From Clostridium sp. NkU-1 (GTDB taxonomy: Bacteria > Bacillota_A > Clostridia > Lachnospirales > Lachnospiraceae), in contig BBDR01000023.1 in the NCBI GenBank assembly GCA_001312405.1, forward strand, positions 4,659 to 68,658: a stretch of DNA of 64,000 nucleotides, in the 5' to 3' direction. Below are positions 50,148-59,815 of this stretch, piece by piece; positions within the stretch are counted from its first letter, which is position 1; each line of letters starts with the position of its first letter. A model generated the notes under the pieces. That model searched no databases. It was not told the DNA's origin and saw only the letters and a program-made list of their open reading frames with translations. A program made the translations under genes and the position numbers.

Positions 50148-50209
50148 GAGATGACAGAGCCGGGTGATGAGTGCGGGTAACCGTTCATTTCCAAGGCTCT
50201 TTCTTTATC
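50148..50209 (+). promoter_or_regulatory. GlpP-type antitermination leader of glpK
   Basis: The element GAGATGACAGAG (50148-50159) overlaps the left arm AGAGCC (50156-50161) of a stem closed by GGCTCT (50195-50200), followed by TTCTTTAT. An inner GCGG/CCGT pair is visible. The same element, with one base different, precedes the glpA-like gene. This arrangement predicts that GlpP bound to glycerol-3-phosphate prevents termination. The gap from 50210 to 50320 holds the ribosome site only. Confidence 0.7.
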
Positions 50210-50320
50210 CCTTGAGAAAAAATTAACAAAGGGTAAAATCAGTGGCAGCTGCTGGAAGGGGGAGGGGCACCCTTAGGCATATCTGTATGACAAAAGAGTA
50301 GAGGCGAGAAGGAGGAAACT

Positions 50321-51819
50321 ATGGGAGATATGTCATTGCCTTAGATCAGGGCACGACAAGTTCCAGATGTATCCTGTTCGATGAGCAGGGGAACATCTGC
50401 AGTGCAGCACAAAAGGAGTTTACACAGATTTTTCCGGAGCCGGGCTGGGTGGAGCATGATCCCATGGAGATCTGGTCTTCACAGTTTTCCGTGGCCATGG
50501 AGGCCATGGGAAAGATCGGGGCTCATTACAGCGATATTGCTGCAATCGGGATCACGAACCAGAGGGAGACTACGGTGGTCTGGGATAAAGAGACAGGGGA
50601 GCCGGTCTATCATGCCATCGTGTGGCAGTGCCGCAGGACTTCGGACAGGATCGAGAAGCTAAAGCAGGACGGTCTGGAGGAGCTTATTATTGAAAGGACC
50701 GGACTGATCCCTGACGCTTATTTTTCAGGAAGCAAGATCGAATGGATCCTGGATCATGTAGAGGGGGCAAGAGAACGGGCCGAACGCGGGGAACTGCTGT
50801 TTGGAACCGTGGATACCTGGCTGATCTGGAATCTGACCAAGGGCTGCATCCATGTGACGGATTATACCAATGCCTCCAGAACCATGCTGTTCGATATACA
50901 CAAGAAGTGCTGGGATGAGGAGATTCTCAACTATTTCCACATTCCCAGATGCATGCTGCCGGAGGTAAAGCCCTCAAGCTGTATTTACGGCTACACCTCT
51001 TCGGATGTCATGGGAGGAAAGATCCCCATTGCAGGAGCGGCAGGCGACCAGCAGGCTGCGTTATTCGGCCAGTGCTGCTTTGAGGCGGGGGAAGTAAAGA
51101 ATACCTATGGAACCGGCTGTTTCCTCCTTATGAATACAGGGGAAAAAGCGGTGAGGTCCGGACATGGACTTTTGACCACTATAGCTGCAAGTGACCAGGA
51201 GAGCATTCAGTACGCCCTGGAAGGAAGTGTGTTCGTGGCAGGTGCTTCGGTGCAGTGGTTAAGGGACGAGATGCGGATGGTCCGTACTGCCGCCCAGACA
51301 GAAGAATACTGCAAGGCTGTGGCGGATACGGGGGGCGTTTACGTGGTACCGGCCTTTGCAGGGCTTGGAGCACCCTATTGGGACCAGTATGCAAGAGGAA
51401 CCATTGTGGGGGTGACCAGAGGGACCAGCAAGGAACAGTTTATCCGGGCCACGGTGGAATCCATGGCCTATCAGGTCTGTGATCTCATTGAGGCAATGGA
51501 ACAGGATTCGGACATTCATTTAAAGCAGCTAAAGGTGGACGGGGGAGCCTGTGCCAATAATTTCCTCATGCAGTTCCAGTCTGATCTGTTAAACACGGAG
51601 ATCGTAAGGCCGGAATGCATTGAGACAACCGCCCTTGGAGCCGCGTACCTGGCCGGACTTGCAGTCGGATATTGGAAGAGCCGGGAAGAAATCAAGGCAA
51701 ACTGGAAGGTATCCAGGGCCTTTGACAGCCAGATGGAGGAGGAAAGCCGGAATAAGCTGGTAAAAGGCTGGAAGAGGGCAGTTAAATGCGCGCTCTACTG
51801 GTCACAAGAAGGAGAGTAG
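50321..51819 (+). CDS. glpK: Glycerol kinase, frame broken once
   Basis: Phosphorylates glycerol to glycerol-3-phosphate; FGGY family, about 500 residues. Motifs: [16 protein letters not shown] near the start, [17 protein letters not shown], the FGGY signature region [13 protein letters not shown], and KLDGG-like [19 protein letters not shown] at the ATP site. The frame breaks within the first codons: ATGGGAGATAT probably lacks one A, since [11 protein letters not shown] is the expected start. AGAAGGAGG lies 8 bases before. Expression is probably controlled by the antiterminator leader upstream. No glycerol facilitator gene is in the window. Confidence 0.95.
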
Positions 51820-51837
51820 AACGTGGAGGGGTAGGAT

Positions 51838-52528
51838 TTGGAGGGTACATATTTATTATTTGGGGGAATTACCTTAACATACGTCATGATTCAGCTGGAA
51901 TTTATGCTTCGCATTATAACAGCAGGCTTTTTGGGGTTTTTAATCGGCAGTGAGAGAAAAAAACCGGAACAAATCGGCTGGAATCCGGACCCACGCCATT
52001 GTGGCGATCGGTTCAGCACTCATGATGGTGGTTTCCAAATATGGATTCCCTGACATCCAAAACAGCGATGGGGCCAGAGTTGCGGCCCAGGTGGTAAGCG
52101 GAGTGGGCTTTTTAGGAGCAGGGGTCATATTTGTCCGGAACAATCTGGTAAATGGTTTAACGACGGCAGCCGGGATCTGCTACCGCCGGGGTAGGGCTGG
52201 CTCTTGGGGCGGGCCAGTACATTGTGGGCATATTGTCTGCGGTTCTCATCATTGCCATGCAGACTCTGACTCACCGGATCAACTATTTTGCCAGGTGCCT
52301 TCCTGCGGCTGTCTGCGGATGACCATAGCGCAAAAATCCGGGGCAGTAAAAAACATGGAAGAGTTTCTGGAAAAAGAAAAGGTTGAGATTGCTTCTGTGA
52401 AGATCAACAAGAATAAAAAGGATGAGATCAAACTGGAATTTGAAGTCATTTATCCGCCGGGCTTTAACAAGGGAGTCCTGCTTTCCAAGCTGGCAGAGGA
52501 GAATACCGTCATGGCAGTCAGCGAATAG
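51838..52528 (+). CDS. MgtC/SapB-family membrane protein, frame broken about three times
   Basis: About 230 residues when joined. The N-terminal MgtC domain has helices and the conserved QLEFMLRIITAGFLGFLIGSERK, GIRTHAIVAIGSALMMVVSKYGF, and ARVAAQVVSGVGFLGAGVIF motifs. A soluble C-terminal ACT-like part follows (VEIASVKINKNKKDEIKLEFEV). TTG start at 51838 after GGAGGGG; an ATG at 51886 is the alternative. Breaks: A7 (51957-51963), near 52182 (WATAGVGLALGAGQ expected) and near 52313. The family is linked to Mg2+ limitation and to inhibition of ATP synthase. It lies 18 bases after glpK, an unusual neighbour. Confidence 0.8.
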
Positions 52529-52555
52529 GAGGGGGGAGGACCCGGCAGAAAAATC

Positions 52556-52667
52556 TTGACAATCCAGTCGGGATTATGCTAGCATTAAGACAATTAAATA
52601 TACAACCTTTGAGATGAAAGAGTAAGGAATAAAGCGGAGTGATCCGTTTGTTTTCCTTACTTTTTTT
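52556..52667 (+). promoter_or_regulatory. Promoter and GlpP-type leader of the glpA-like operon
   Basis: TTGACA (52556-52561), 18 bases, TAGCAT (52580-52585) with TTAAG overlapping, then GAGATGAAAGAG (52611-52622). This overlaps AGTAAGGAA (52621-52629), which pairs with TTCCTTACT (52653-52661) before six T residues: an intrinsic terminator 50 bases upstream of the gene. An inner AAGCGG/CCGTTT pair is present. Same plan as the glpK leader. Confidence 0.75.
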
Positions 52668-52719
52668 ATATGATTTGCCACTTATTAGGGTGACCATTAC
52701 AGATATGGAGGAGAAGAAC

Positions 52720-54155
52720 ATGATGGAAATGAATTACGATGCAGCGATCATTGGCGGCGGCGTAGTCGGCTGTGCAATTGCGAGAGAACTGGCGCGCTAT
52801 GACCTTAGCATCTGTGTCATTGAACGGGAGGAGGATGTCTGCTCCGGCACGTCAAAGGCCAACAGCGCCATTGTCCACGCAGGATTTGATGCGGCGCCCG
52901 GGTCTTTAAAGGCAAGATTCAATGTAGAAGGCAACCGAATGATGGGAGAGCTTTCAGAGGAGCTTGATTTCTCAATGATTCAAAATGGCTCTCTGGTGCT
53001 TTGTTTTTCGGAGGAAGATATACCCGCTCTTAAGAAGCTTTATGAGAAAGGCATAAAAAAACGGAGTTACCGGCTTATCCATCCTTTCCGGCGATGAGGT
53101 GAGGGCCATGGAACCTAATGTGACGGAGACGGTTGTGGCAGCCTGTATGCGCCTACGGGAGGGATTGTATGTCCCTTTGGTTTAACCATAGGATTGGCGG
53201 AGAACGCCTGTGACAACGGCGTGGAGTTTCTATTTAATACTGAGGTAAAAGTAATTGAAAAGACGGAAAAGGGCTATGGCCTGAAAACCGGGGAAGGAAC
53301 AATCCATGCCGCCTATGTGATCAATGCCGCCGGCGTTTATGCCGACGTATTCCACAACATGGTAAGCGAAGAGAAGATACACATCACGGTGAGAAAAGGG
53401 GATTACTGCCTGCTTGATAAGGAGGCAGGTACCCATGTGTCCCATACCATCTTCCAGCTTCCGGGCAAGATGGGAAAGGGCGTGCTGGTAACCCCTACCG
53501 TTCACGGCAACCTGCTGATCGGCCCTTCGGCAACCGATGTAGAGGATAAAGAAGGCGTCAATACAGATGCAGCGGATCTGTCGGATATTATGGTGAAAGC
53601 TGCCTGGGGAGTAAAGAACATACCATTCCGCCAGACAATCACCTCTTTTTCCGGCCTTCGTGCCCATGAGCCGGGGATGACTTCATCCTGGGCGAGGTTT
53701 CCGATGCCGCCGGCTTCTTTGATGCGGCAGGCATTGAATCACCGGGGCTTACAAGCGCTCCTGCCATCGGCGTTTACATTGCCGATCTGGTTGCAGAAAA
53801 GGCAAAGGCTTCCCGAAAGGAGAATTTTAAGGCAACCCGGAAGGGAATCCTGGATCCTCAGAAGCTGTCTTTTGAAGAACGGGCAGAGCTTATTAAGAAG
53901 AACCCCCGGTACGGCACCATTATCTGCCGCTGCGAAGGGGTCAGTGAGGGAGAGATTGTAGATGCCATCACCCGGACACTGGGAGCGGTTTCCTTAGATG
54001 GAATCAAACGGCGTGTCCGTGCCGGCATGGGACGGTGCCAGGCCGGTTTCTGTGCCCCCAGGACCATGGAGATCCTGGCAAGGGAAACAGACAGGACCAT
54101 GGAGGATATCTGCAAAAACAGGCCCGGCTCCAATATAGTAACCGGTCATAAATAA
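52720..54155 (+). CDS. GlpA-like FAD dehydrogenase with [2Fe-2S] BFD domain, frame broken three times
   Basis: Probable glycerol-3-phosphate dehydrogenase large subunit, about 480 residues. N-terminal dinucleotide fold DAAIIGGGVVGCAIARELARYD (GxGxxG for FAD), DAO-type domain with TSKANSAIVHAGFD, SGLRAHEPGDDFILGE once repaired, and TSAPAIGVYIADLV. The C-terminal BFD-like domain has Cys in IICRCEGVSEGEI and GRCQAGFCAPR, four ligands for a [2Fe-2S] cluster. Breaks: A7 (53055-53061), a C missing near 53141 and a G missing near 53675. GGAGGAGAAGAAC precedes the ATG. First of three genes that act together, 13 bases before the next. Confidence 0.88.
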
Positions 54156-54168
54156 GGAGGACAGCAAA

Positions 54169-55434
54169 ATGACAGAGCATGATATAGTGATAATCGGAGG
54201 CGGTCCGGCTGGTCTTGCTGCAGCAGTAGCAGCAAAAAAGGCGGGCATTACAGATATATTGATTCTGGAAAGAGAATCCTGCCTTGGCGGCATCTTAAAC
54301 CAGTGCATCCATAACGGTTTTGGCCTGCATACCTTTAAGGAAGAATTAACAGGACCGGAATATGCGGCCCGTTATATTGAGATGGCGGAGTCGGAAAACA
54401 TACCTTATAAATTAAATACAATGGTCCTTGATATCAGCAAGGACAAAGAAGTAACAGTCATCAACAGAGAAGATGGACTGTCAACCATAAAAGCCAAAGC
54501 CATAATCCTGGCCATGGGCTGCAGGGAGCGTCCCAGAGGAGCCCTTAATATACCGGGCTACCGTCCGGCAGGAATCTATTCTGCAGGAACTGCCCAGAGA
54601 TTAATGAATATCGAAGGCTTCAGCGTGGGAAAAGAGGTAGTGATCTTAGGCTCCGGAGACATCGGGCTTATCATGGCCAGGCGTATGACCTTAGAAGGTG
54701 CCAAGGTAAAGGTGGTGGCAGAGCTTATGCCATATTCCGGCGGCTTAAAGAGAAATATCGTCCAGTGTCTGGATGACTATGGAATTCCGTTAAAGCTCAG
54801 CCATACGGTAATAAACATTGAGGGAAAAGAAAGGGTGACAGGCGTTACTCTTGCCCAGGTCGATGAAAACCGAAAGCCCATTCCAGGTACAGAGGAATAT
54901 TACAGCTGCGATACCCTTCTTCTTTCCGTAGGCCTGATTCCGGAAAATGAGCTTTCAAGGGGAGCTGGCGTCCGGATGAGCCAGGTGACGTCTGGTCCTG
55001 TAGTAGGCGACCAGCTGGAAACCAGCTCGGAAGGCATCTTTGCCTGTGGAAATGTGCTTCACGTTCATGACCTGGTTGATTATGTATCCGAGGAAGCAGC
55101 TTTAGCCGGAACAAGTGCAGCCGCCTACGTAAAAGCGGCTGGTGAAAAAAAGGCGGCTCATACCGTGGAGCTGGCAGCTGAGAACGGAGTCCGCTATACG
55201 GTGCCTCAGATGATTGATGTGGAGAATATGGAGGATAAGGTCACGGTCCGTTTCCGCGTGGCCGATGTGTACAAGGACCGCTTTATCAGTGTTTACTATG
55301 ATGATGCAAGGGTTTCCCACAAAAAGAAAAAGGTTCTGGCTCCCGGTGAGATGGAGCAGGTTGTATTAAAGAAAGACAGCTTTAAGGATTATCCGGAGCT
55401 TAAGAGAATCATTGTCTGTACGGAGGTGGAATAA
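54169..55434 (+). CDS. FAD/NAD(P)-dependent oxidoreductase, GlpB-like partner
   Basis: A 421-residue disulfide-oxidoreductase-like flavoprotein. FAD site DIVIIGGGPAGLAAAVAAKKAG, second nucleotide fold VVILGSGDIGLIMARRM, and FAD-binding SSEGIFACGNVLHVHDLVDYVSEEA. CLGGILNQCIHNGFG carries two Cys separated by six residues, the position of the redox centre in related proteins. Found between the GlpA-like subunit and the DUF1667 protein; the trio is common in clostridial glycerol-3-phosphate operons, where it should pass electrons from the substrate to NAD or ferredoxin. Intact frame. Confidence 0.85.
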   Translation: MTEHDIVIIGGGPAGLAAAVAAKKAGITDILILERESCLGGILNQCIHNGFGLHTFKEELTGPEYAARYIEMAESENIPYKLNTMVLDISKDKEVTVINREDGLSTIKAKAIILAMGCRERPRGALNIPGYRPAGIYSAGTAQRLMNIEGFSVGKEVVILGSGDIGLIMARRMTLEGAKVKVVAELMPYSGGLKRNIVQCLDDYGIPLKLSHTVINIEGKERVTGVTLAQVDENRKPIPGTEEYYSCDTLLLSVGLIPENELSRGAGVRMSQVTSGPVVGDQLETSSEGIFACGNVLHVHDLVDYVSEEAALAGTSAAAYVKAAGEKKAAHTVELAAENGVRYTVPQMIDVENMEDKVTVRFRVADVYKDRFISVYYDDARVSHKKKKVLAPGEMEQVVLKKDSFKDYPELKRIIVCTEVE

Positions 55435-55435
55435 T

Positions 55436-55798
55436 ATGGAGGCAAGAGAAATGATCTGTATCCGGTGTCCTTTGGGCTGCCCGTTGACGGTGCGCATCGA
55501 AGGGGATCAGGTGGAAGTTACAGGGAATTCCTGCAGCCGCGGGGAAGAATATGGAAAAAAAGAGGTTTTAAGCCCTACCAGAGTGGTGACTTCCTCAGTC
55601 CGCGTCATAGGCGGCGGCTTGGAAATGGTGCCGGTAAAGACAAAGCAGGACATTCCCAAGGATAAGATTTTTGCCTGCATGGAGGAAATCAGGAAGGTGG
55701 AGATTTCTGCACCTGTTCTCATTGGAGATGTGATCATTCCCGACTGTGCAGGAACCGGCGTTTCCATTGTAGCTACAAGGAACATTGAAAAAATATAA
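55436..55798 (+). CDS. DUF1667 protein, third component of the G3P dehydrogenase operon
   Basis: A 120-residue DUF1667 protein. It starts with MICIRCPLGCPLTVRIEG, three Cys in a CxxCxxxC pattern, plus a fourth in GNSCSRGEEYG, probably coordinating a metal or Fe-S cluster. The rest is the conserved PTRVVTSSVRV...VPVKTKQDIPKDKIF and a C-terminal GVSIVATRNI. It starts one base after the previous stop. The family is nearly always found with the two flavoprotein genes upstream. Confidence 0.85.
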   Translation: MEAREMICIRCPLGCPLTVRIEGDQVEVTGNSCSRGEEYGKKEVLSPTRVVTSSVRVIGGGLEMVPVKTKQDIPKDKIFACMEEIRKVEISAPVLIGDVIIPDCAGTGVSIVATRNIEKI

Positions 55799-55810
55799 TG
55801 TAATTTTCTG

Positions 55811-55880
55811 AAATAGCCTTGTATTTGCCGCAAGCTGTCTGGATAACTTCTGGCAGCTTGTGGATTTACAAGGCTATTTT
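55811..55880 (+). terminator. Terminator of the glpA-like operon
   Basis: A long hairpin: AAATAGCCTTGTA (55811-55823) pairs with TACAAGGCTATTT (55867-55879), and an inner stem CCGCAAGCTGTC/GGCAGCTTGTGG adds wobble pairs. Confidence 0.85.
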
Positions 55881-55961
55881 GCATAAAAACAGGGGAATCT
55901 ATGGAAAGTTTATACAGGAAATGATATACTGGAGAGAGATTTTTGAGAAAGAGGGGTTGCT

Positions 55962-56693
55962 ATGAGGGTGTTCGCGCACAGGGGTTACAGTGGAAGGTAT
56001 CCGGAAAATACCATGCTGGCGTTTCAAAAGGCGGCAGAGACAGGCTGTGACGGGATCGAACTGGATGTACAGCTTACAAAGGATGGAACCGTGGTGGTGA
56101 TCCACGACGAAAGCATTGACCGGACTACAGACGGAACCGGTTTTGTGAAGGATTTCACTTATGAGGAACTGAAGCAATTCAATGGAGATGCTGTCTGCGG
56201 AGGGATTCATGGATTTGAGCCTGTTCCGACCTTTGAAGAATACTGTAAATGGGCGAAGGATCAGGAGCTTGTCACAAATATCGAAATTAAGACAGGCGTA
56301 TATTATTACGAGGGCCTGGAAGAGAAAACCCTGGAACTTGTGTGCAAATACGGGCTTGAAAAAAAGGTCATCTTTTCTTCCTTTAACCATACTTCCATAA
56401 TCCGCTTAAAGGAGCTGGCTCCCGGGATCCAGTGCGGCGCACTTCTTGGGGATCAGGGCCTTGGAAATGCAGGATATTATTGTGACCGGTATCATTTCGA
56501 ATGCTACCACCCAGGGGTTAAGGGATTGACAAAAGAGGCTGTGGACAACTGCAGGAAATACGGAATTTTAGTGAATGTCTGGACGGTCAACGGCATGTCC
56601 GAATTGGAACAGGTCTATGAATGGGGCTGTGACGGAGTCATAACCAACTTTCCTGAAATCTGCAAGCGGTGGGTCCAGAGCAAAGAACTGTAG
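55962..56693 (+). CDS. Glycerophosphodiester phosphodiesterase
   Basis: Hydrolyses glycerophosphodiesters to glycerol-3-phosphate and an alcohol; 243 residues of the UgpQ/GDPD family, cytoplasmic since no signal peptide. Motifs: FAHRGYSGRYPENTMLAFQ (catalytic His), CDGIELDVQLTKDGTVVVIHDESIDRTTDG (metal Glu/Asp and second His), and NVWTVNGMSELEQVYEWGCDGVITNFPE. Feeds the G3P pathway encoded on both sides. Intact. It has no obvious GlpP leader of its own. Confidence 0.93.
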   Translation: MRVFAHRGYSGRYPENTMLAFQKAAETGCDGIELDVQLTKDGTVVVIHDESIDRTTDGTGFVKDFTYEELKQFNGDAVCGGIHGFEPVPTFEEYCKWAKDQELVTNIEIKTGVYYYEGLEEKTLELVCKYGLEKKVIFSSFNHTSIIRLKELAPGIQCGALLGDQGLGNAGYYCDRYHFECYHPGVKGLTKEAVDNCRKYGILVNVWTVNGMSELEQVYEWGCDGVITNFPEICKRWVQSKEL

Positions 56694-56700
56694 ATAATAC

Positions 56701-56749
56701 ATAGCAGGAGCGAGGCATCTGGTTTCCAGAAGACTGCAGCTCCTGCTAT
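56701..56749 (+). terminator. Terminator after the phosphodiesterase
   Basis: ATAGCAGGAGC (56701-56711) pairs with GCTCCTGCTAT (56739-56749); an inner CTGG/CCAG stem sits in the loop. CTTGTATG follows. Confidence 0.8.
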
Positions 56750-56887
56750 CTTGTATGAGAAAAAGAACGTTAAAATGTGCTTTTCTTTCCAAGGAAAACC
56801 CGGAAAGGGCAAAAATTGCCTTGACGGTGGGGGAAAGGATTGATAAAGTAGAACGAGATCCATATTTTGTGGGGCGGAGGAATATTA

Positions 56888-57448
56888 ATGAAGGCGATTG
56901 AACTACTGGAGGCTTCTCCGGTGATTGCGGCGGTTAAGGATGATAGTGGATTAAAAAGATGCTTGGATTCGGAATGCCAGGTGGTATTTATTCTGTATGG
57001 AAATATCTGTAATATCAGCAGCATTGTAAGGCAGATAAAGGAGCATGGGAAATATGTCATCGTCCATGCGGATCTGGCACAGGGCTTAAGCTCCAGGGAG
57101 ATTGCTGTAGATTTTATTAAGCGGAATACTCATGCAGACGGAATTATCAGCACAAAGCCTCTTCTTGTAAAGCGGGCGGTCGAGCTGGGCCTGGTTGGGG
57201 TACAGAGAACCTTTATCATTGATTCTCTTGCCATGAGTACGACAAAAAAGCAGATTGACACCTTTCATCCGGATCTGGTCGAGATCATGCCCGGGGTCAT
57301 GCCCAAGGTACTTAAAGAGATTCGCGCCTATACGGATATTCCTATTATTGCAGGCGGACTGATATCAGACAAAAAGGATATCATGGCGGCTTTTTCCGCA
57401 GGTGCGGATGCAATCTCTACCACAAAGGAAGAGCTATGGTTCATGTAA
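56888..57448 (+). CDS. glpP: Glycerol-3-phosphate-responsive antiterminator GlpP
   Basis: RNA-binding regulator of 186 residues, TIM-barrel-like GlpP family. Recognisable parts: PVIAAVKDDSGLKRCLDSECQVVFILYG, GKYVIVHADLAQGL, DGIISTKPLLVKRAVELGLVGVQRTFIIDS, and DLVEIMPGVMPKVLKEI with the final AGGLISDKKDIMAAFSAGADAISTT. In Bacillus GlpP with glycerol-3-phosphate binds leader RNA and prevents termination of glp transcripts. Two matching leaders lie in this window (50148-50209, 52611-52667). GGAGGAATATTA precedes the ATG. Start chosen at 56888 for that site. Confidence 0.95.
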   Translation: MKAIELLEASPVIAAVKDDSGLKRCLDSECQVVFILYGNICNISSIVRQIKEHGKYVIVHADLAQGLSSREIAVDFIKRNTHADGIISTKPLLVKRAVELGLVGVQRTFIIDSLAMSTTKKQIDTFHPDLVEIMPGVMPKVLKEIRAYTDIPIIAGGLISDKKDIMAAFSAGADAISTTKEELWFM

Positions 57449-57460
57449 AAGGAGGATGTT

Positions 57461-58359
57461 ATGAAATTAGTTACATACGAGGTTGACCGGAGAAAAGATA
57501 TCGGGGTAGTGAGTAAGGATGAAATGTGGGTCTTTCCTCTCAGGGCATTTGGTATGGAGTATAAGGAGATGCTGGAGGTCGTTAAGGGGCTCACCCAGTC
57601 TGAGCTTGACTTACTGGAACATGCCTCCGGCCTGGATCCTTACAATAGCAACATCGTTGGAGCTGCCATGATGAAAGAGGTCATGCTTCTGGCGCCCATC
57701 CGGACACCGGATCAGGACATCATCTGTCTGGGGCTTAATTACATGGAACATGCCGAGGAGTCTGCCCGCTATAAAAAAGAAGATTTTGACGGGACACGCC
57801 CCAATGCCGTTTATTTTTCAAAGAGAGTGAATGAGGCAGTGGATCCATATGGAGAAATCTTAAGTCACAGCGATATGGTGGACAGCCTGGATTATGAGGT
57901 AGAATTAGGGGTTATCATTGGAAAGGATGCAAAGGATGTTGCCCCGGAACAGGTGAAGGATTATATTTTCGGATATACCATCATTAATGACGTCAGTGCC
58001 CGTAACGTTCAGAATGCCCATAAGCAGTGGTATTTTGGAAAGAGCCTTGACGGATTTGCCCCTATGGGCCCTGTATTCTGACTGCAGGCTCCATTTCCTA
58101 TCCGCCGGAGCTTGACATTCAGTCAAAGGTTAATGGAGAGCTGAGACAAGACAGCAATACCCGTCTCATGATATTTAATATAGACCATATTGTCAGCGAA
58201 CTGTCTAAAGGGCTGACCCTGAGGGCAGGAACCATCATTTCCACCGGAACGCCTAAGGGAGTTGGAATGGGATTTGAACCGCCGAAGTTTTTAGCGGCAG
58301 GAGATGAAGTGGAATGCCTGATCCAGGGGATCGGGGCCATTAAGAATAAGGTCGTGTAA
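57461..58359 (+). CDS. Fumarylacetoacetate hydrolase-family enzyme, frame broken once
   Basis: About 300 residues when joined, of the FAH/hydratase-decarboxylase group that acts on 2-keto acids (for example acylpyruvate hydrolase or oxaloacetate decarboxylase activity). Metal motif region: CLGLNYMEHAEESARYKKE, SLDYEVELGVIIGK (Glu ligands), GYTIINDVSARN, KSLDGFAPMGPC and GTIISTGTPKGVGMGFEPP. A C is probably missing near 58070, since MGPCILTAG is expected. The gene is 12 bases after glpP and may be cotranscribed. Substrate unknown. Confidence 0.88.
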
Positions 58360-58382
58360 GATCATATAGTTTCTATTGCAAA

Positions 58383-58424
58383 AATCCGGAAGAAAATCTG
58401 AAACATGAGACTTTCTTCCGGATT
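58383..58424 (+). terminator. Terminator after the FAH-family gene
   Basis: AATCCGGAAGAAA (58383-58395) pairs perfectly with TTTCTTCCGGATT (58412-58424); TCT/AGA pairs extend the stem inward. Confidence 0.85.
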
Positions 58425-58525
58425 CTGTTTATACCCCAGCGCTGCAGGATATGGTTTTTGGAGGGGGAGAAAAGGGTGCGGGATCAGAACGGAAAACAAA
58501 TCTATGGAAAAGGAGTAAAAGGAGC

Positions 58526-59665
58526 ATGAATGAACAGATAAAAGACATGTGGCAGTATGTTGAGGATCACAGCGGGGAAGCTTATGAACTGCTTTTAACC
58601 CTTGGAAAGATACCTGCACCTTCTAATCATGAGGAACAAAGGGCCAGGTTCTGTAAGGAGTGGCTGGAAAAACAGGGTGCAAAAGGAGTGTATATAGATT
58701 CTGCATGGAATGTTATATATCCCATAGGATGTACCGAAGATAATCCTGTGGTGGTGTTTGCAGCACATACGGATGTGGTATTTCCGGATACGGAACCCCT
58801 TCCCCTTGTTGTGGAAGATGGAAAGGTAAAGGCCCCGGGAATCGGCGATGATACGGCAAACTTATGCGCACTTCTCATGTGCGGTAAGTACATCGCCCAA
58901 AAAGAGATTGTGCCCCAAAGGGACGGCATGCTTCTGGTGGCAAATGCCGGAGAAGAGGGGCTTGGAAATCTGAAAGGGTCAAGGCAGATCATTAAGGATT
59001 TTGGAAGCCGCATTACTGCGTTTTATTCTCTTGACGGGTACATGGAGGGGATTGTAAACGATGCGGTAGGCTCTAAAAGATATAAGGTGGAGATATTAAC
59101 GGAGGGAGGCCATTCCTTTGGAAAATTCGGGAACCGCAATGCCATAGCCTATCTGGCATCTTTAATCGATACCCTTTACACACTGAAAGTGCCGGAGACA
59201 AAGACGAAGACCACTTATAATGTGGGGACGATTAAAGGAGGGACTTCCGTTAATACCATTGCCCAGCAGGCTGAGATGCTTTACGAGTTCCGCTCGGACA
59301 GCAGAGAAGATCTGGAATTCATGGACAGGCATTTTCATAGTGTGATCGAAAGCTATCGGGCAAAGCTGATAAAAGTAAACACCACTTTGGTTGGAGAGCG
59401 TCCCTGCACCGGAGCCGTGGATGAGAAGCAGCAAAAGGAACTGGCTGAACATGTTTCTGAAGTCATTTATAAACACACGGGGAACAGGCCGAAAACAGGC
59501 CCAGGCTCCACAGACTGCAACATCCCCCTATCCATGGGAATCCCAAGCGTCTGCTTTGGAGCTGTGAGGGGAGGCCTGGCCCATACAAGACAGGAATGGA
59601 TTGAAACAGAAAGCTTGAAGGACGGCTACAGGATCGCCTTTGAAGTCATATTATCTCATTTTTAA
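58526..59665 (+). CDS. M20-family metallopeptidase
   Basis: A 379-residue zinc exopeptidase, M20/M42-like. Metal ligands: VVFAAHTDVVFPD (His-Asp), PGIGDDTANLCALL (bridging Asp) and ANAGEEGLGNLKGS (catalytic Glu-Glu). A dimerisation domain lies around residues 180-300. The C-terminal SVCFGAVRGGLAHTRQEWIE holds the last His. Likely a di- or tripeptidase or an amidohydrolase; specificity is not predictable. ATG at 58526 chosen after AAAAGGAGC. Monocistronic. Confidence 0.9.
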   Translation: MNEQIKDMWQYVEDHSGEAYELLLTLGKIPAPSNHEEQRARFCKEWLEKQGAKGVYIDSAWNVIYPIGCTEDNPVVVFAAHTDVVFPDTEPLPLVVEDGKVKAPGIGDDTANLCALLMCGKYIAQKEIVPQRDGMLLVANAGEEGLGNLKGSRQIIKDFGSRITAFYSLDGYMEGIVNDAVGSKRYKVEILTEGGHSFGKFGNRNAIAYLASLIDTLYTLKVPETKTKTTYNVGTIKGGTSVNTIAQQAEMLYEFRSDSREDLEFMDRHFHSVIESYRAKLIKVNTTLVGERPCTGAVDEKQQKELAEHVSEVIYKHTGNRPKTGPGSTDCNIPLSMGIPSVCFGAVRGGLAHTRQEWIETESLKDGYRIAFEVILSHF

Positions 59666-59699
59666 GAGAAGAGAATTAACCGGTTCCGGACAGAAAGAA

Positions 59700-59740
59700 A
59701 TGCACCTTGATCGGCTTTGATAAGCCCTTTCAAGGTGCAT
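59700..59740 (+). terminator. Terminator between the peptidase and rubrerythrin
   Basis: ATGCACCTTGA (59700-59710) pairs with TCAAGGTGCAT (59730-59740), then GTTCTTATTTTAT. An inner TCGGCTT/AAGCCC pairing is possible. Confidence 0.8.
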
Positions 59741-59815
59741 GTTCTTATTTTATCTGTGATTTCTCTGATTAAAACACTGCTTCAAAATCATTTGCGGCAG
59801 CCGTAACAGACTGCA

